From Mnemiopsis leidyi (taxonomy: Eukaryota > Ctenophora > Tentaculata > Lobata > Bolinopsidae), in assembly GCA_000226015.1 (NCBI GenBank), contig JH155504.1, forward strand, positions 72,361-94,040: DNA of 21,680 nucleotides, in the 5' to 3' direction. Below the pieces are notes generated by a model that had not been told where the DNA came from, made no database searches, and saw nothing but the letters and a program-made list of their open reading frames with translations. How positions within the stretch are numbered: the stretch's first letter is position 1; each line of letters starts with the position of its first letter. Below, piece after piece: positions 20,828 to 21,680 of this stretch. Made by a program: the position numbers and the translations under genes.

Positions 20828-21358
20828 CAGTAAACCCTCGATTTACCGGGCCTCTCGGGGGAAAGGGTTGCGGCCCGGTAAATAGAGGGGCCCGGTAAAT
20901 AGAATTTGACCAAAATATTGCCTAATTTTGGCCAAAAATAGTAACTTAAGTTATTGATAGCTATATGTAAACGTCATCCTGATCAAACTTCTTGTGTCAT
21001 CTAGAACTGCGAGAATGGATCCAACGTACTGAATTACATCTTCAATCAGTAATCTCAAGGTCGATCGTTTAATTGTGTATGTATGCCGTGGTTACGTTAC
21101 ATATATCAGTACACGTGTGTATGAGCTGTCAACTTGCATGTTAAGGCTCTATCACGGTGTCACATGGCGAAGAGATGCAATTACCAAAATGTCACGTTTG
21201 CCGGTGCCTCCTATTGAAAGCTCATATCCCATGGCCAAATAAAAGACGGAAAAAAAATGTTTTGTGTAAAAATATTGAAAAATTTCGGGGGAAAGGAAGG
21301 AGGCCCGGTAAATAGAGGGACCCGGTAAATAGAGGCCCGGTAAATCGAGGGTTTACTG
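20828..21358. mobile_element. 531-bp pogo/Tigger-like non-autonomous element with TA target duplication
   Basis: Both ends begin CAGTAAACCCTCGATTTACC when read inward; the first 28 bases are exact inverted repeats. TA flanks each end (20826-20827 and 21359-21360), as expected of pogo/Tigger-type Tc1-mariner elements. Inside each end lies a 48-bp direct repeat (20855-20902 and 21285-21332, about five mismatches) built from CCCGGTAAATAGAGGG units. No transposase is encoded. The element interrupts a polymerase fragment on the minus strand. Confidence 0.93.
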
Positions 21359-21360
21359 TA

Positions 21361-21680
21361 TTAATCATAAGCTTATAAAAATATCTCTTAAGTTTCGAAT
21401 CAGCTGACATTCTCTTCTCAGTGTTAAACTTAATAGAATCTGCTAACCAACATCTCTGAGTAAATTCTAATACATTTCCTATCCTAGTTATCTTAACTCC
21501 CAACTCTACCCACTTCCGGAAGACCCCGATGTGGCAGACATAACCCGTTTTCTTCAAGAGGTTGGGTGCTAATTTCCTCTGGGTTGCTGCCTTATAGTTC
21601 TCACCGTATCTCTTTGCTAGCTGCCCAGTCACTTCAGATGCCATATCATTATCGATTAAGATGCTCTCAGGCATTGGCGG
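21361..21680 (-). pseudogene. palm-domain fragment of a protein-primed family B DNA polymerase, open to the window edge
   Basis: The minus strand is open from the window edge (21680) to the inserted element. Recognisable segments are LAPNLLKKTGYVCHI, LGVKITRIGNVLEF, FNTEKR and YFYKLMIN, the conserved run leading into the palm of Polinton-type family B polymerases. There is no stop in this 107-codon piece, so it is better preserved than the pieces at 19620-20745. The inserted pogo-like element cuts the frame right after KLMIN; its downstream partner lies at 20746-20827. The upstream part lies outside the window. With the insertion and the frameshift beyond it, it cannot be functional. Confidence 0.85.

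Overview
The window looks like nuclear DNA of an invertebrate animal. It is A+T-rich, contains one gene split into many exons by mostly short GT-AG introns, and carries decayed mobile elements. A demosponge such as Amphimedon would fit, but that is an inference from style and protein divergence, not a demonstrated identity. No bacterial operon, rRNA gene or CRISPR array is visible. || Layout: positions 1-7244 hold no gene I can support. They contain direct repeats, two long pyrimidine tracts, a purine tract and a short hairpin. Positions 7245-15229 (+ strand) hold one complete gene that I could assemble exon by exon with consistent splice phases: a SID1 transmembrane family (SIDT/SID-1-like) protein of about 842 residues in 18 coding exons. 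Its introns carry a tRNA-derived SINE-like element (intron 6), a 213-bp inverted-repeat element with internal TTAGGG hexamers (intron 10) and a perfect 7 x 14-bp tandem array (intron 13). Downstream of the stop lie two short tandem arrays that are complementary to each other. || Positions 17620-21680 are different: a cluster of mobile-element remnants read on the minus strand. At 19600-21680 are pieces of a protein-primed family B DNA polymerase of the Polinton/Maverick (adintovirus-like) kind. They are out of order, frameshifted, carry two apparent spliceosomal introns, and one piece is split by a 531-bp pogo/Tigger-like element with TA target duplication. Next to them, at 17620-19630, are three copies of a small gene family I cannot name. 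One copy (18826-19491) is open across a predicted 48-nt intron and could encode 205 residues; the other two are broken. || The SIDT gene works alone here: SID1-family proteins are multi-pass membrane proteins involved in double-stranded RNA or lipid handling at the cell surface and in lysosomes. The best candidate for something undescribed is the repeated small family beside the polymerase remnants. Protein family assignments come from memory of conserved motifs; no database search was possible.
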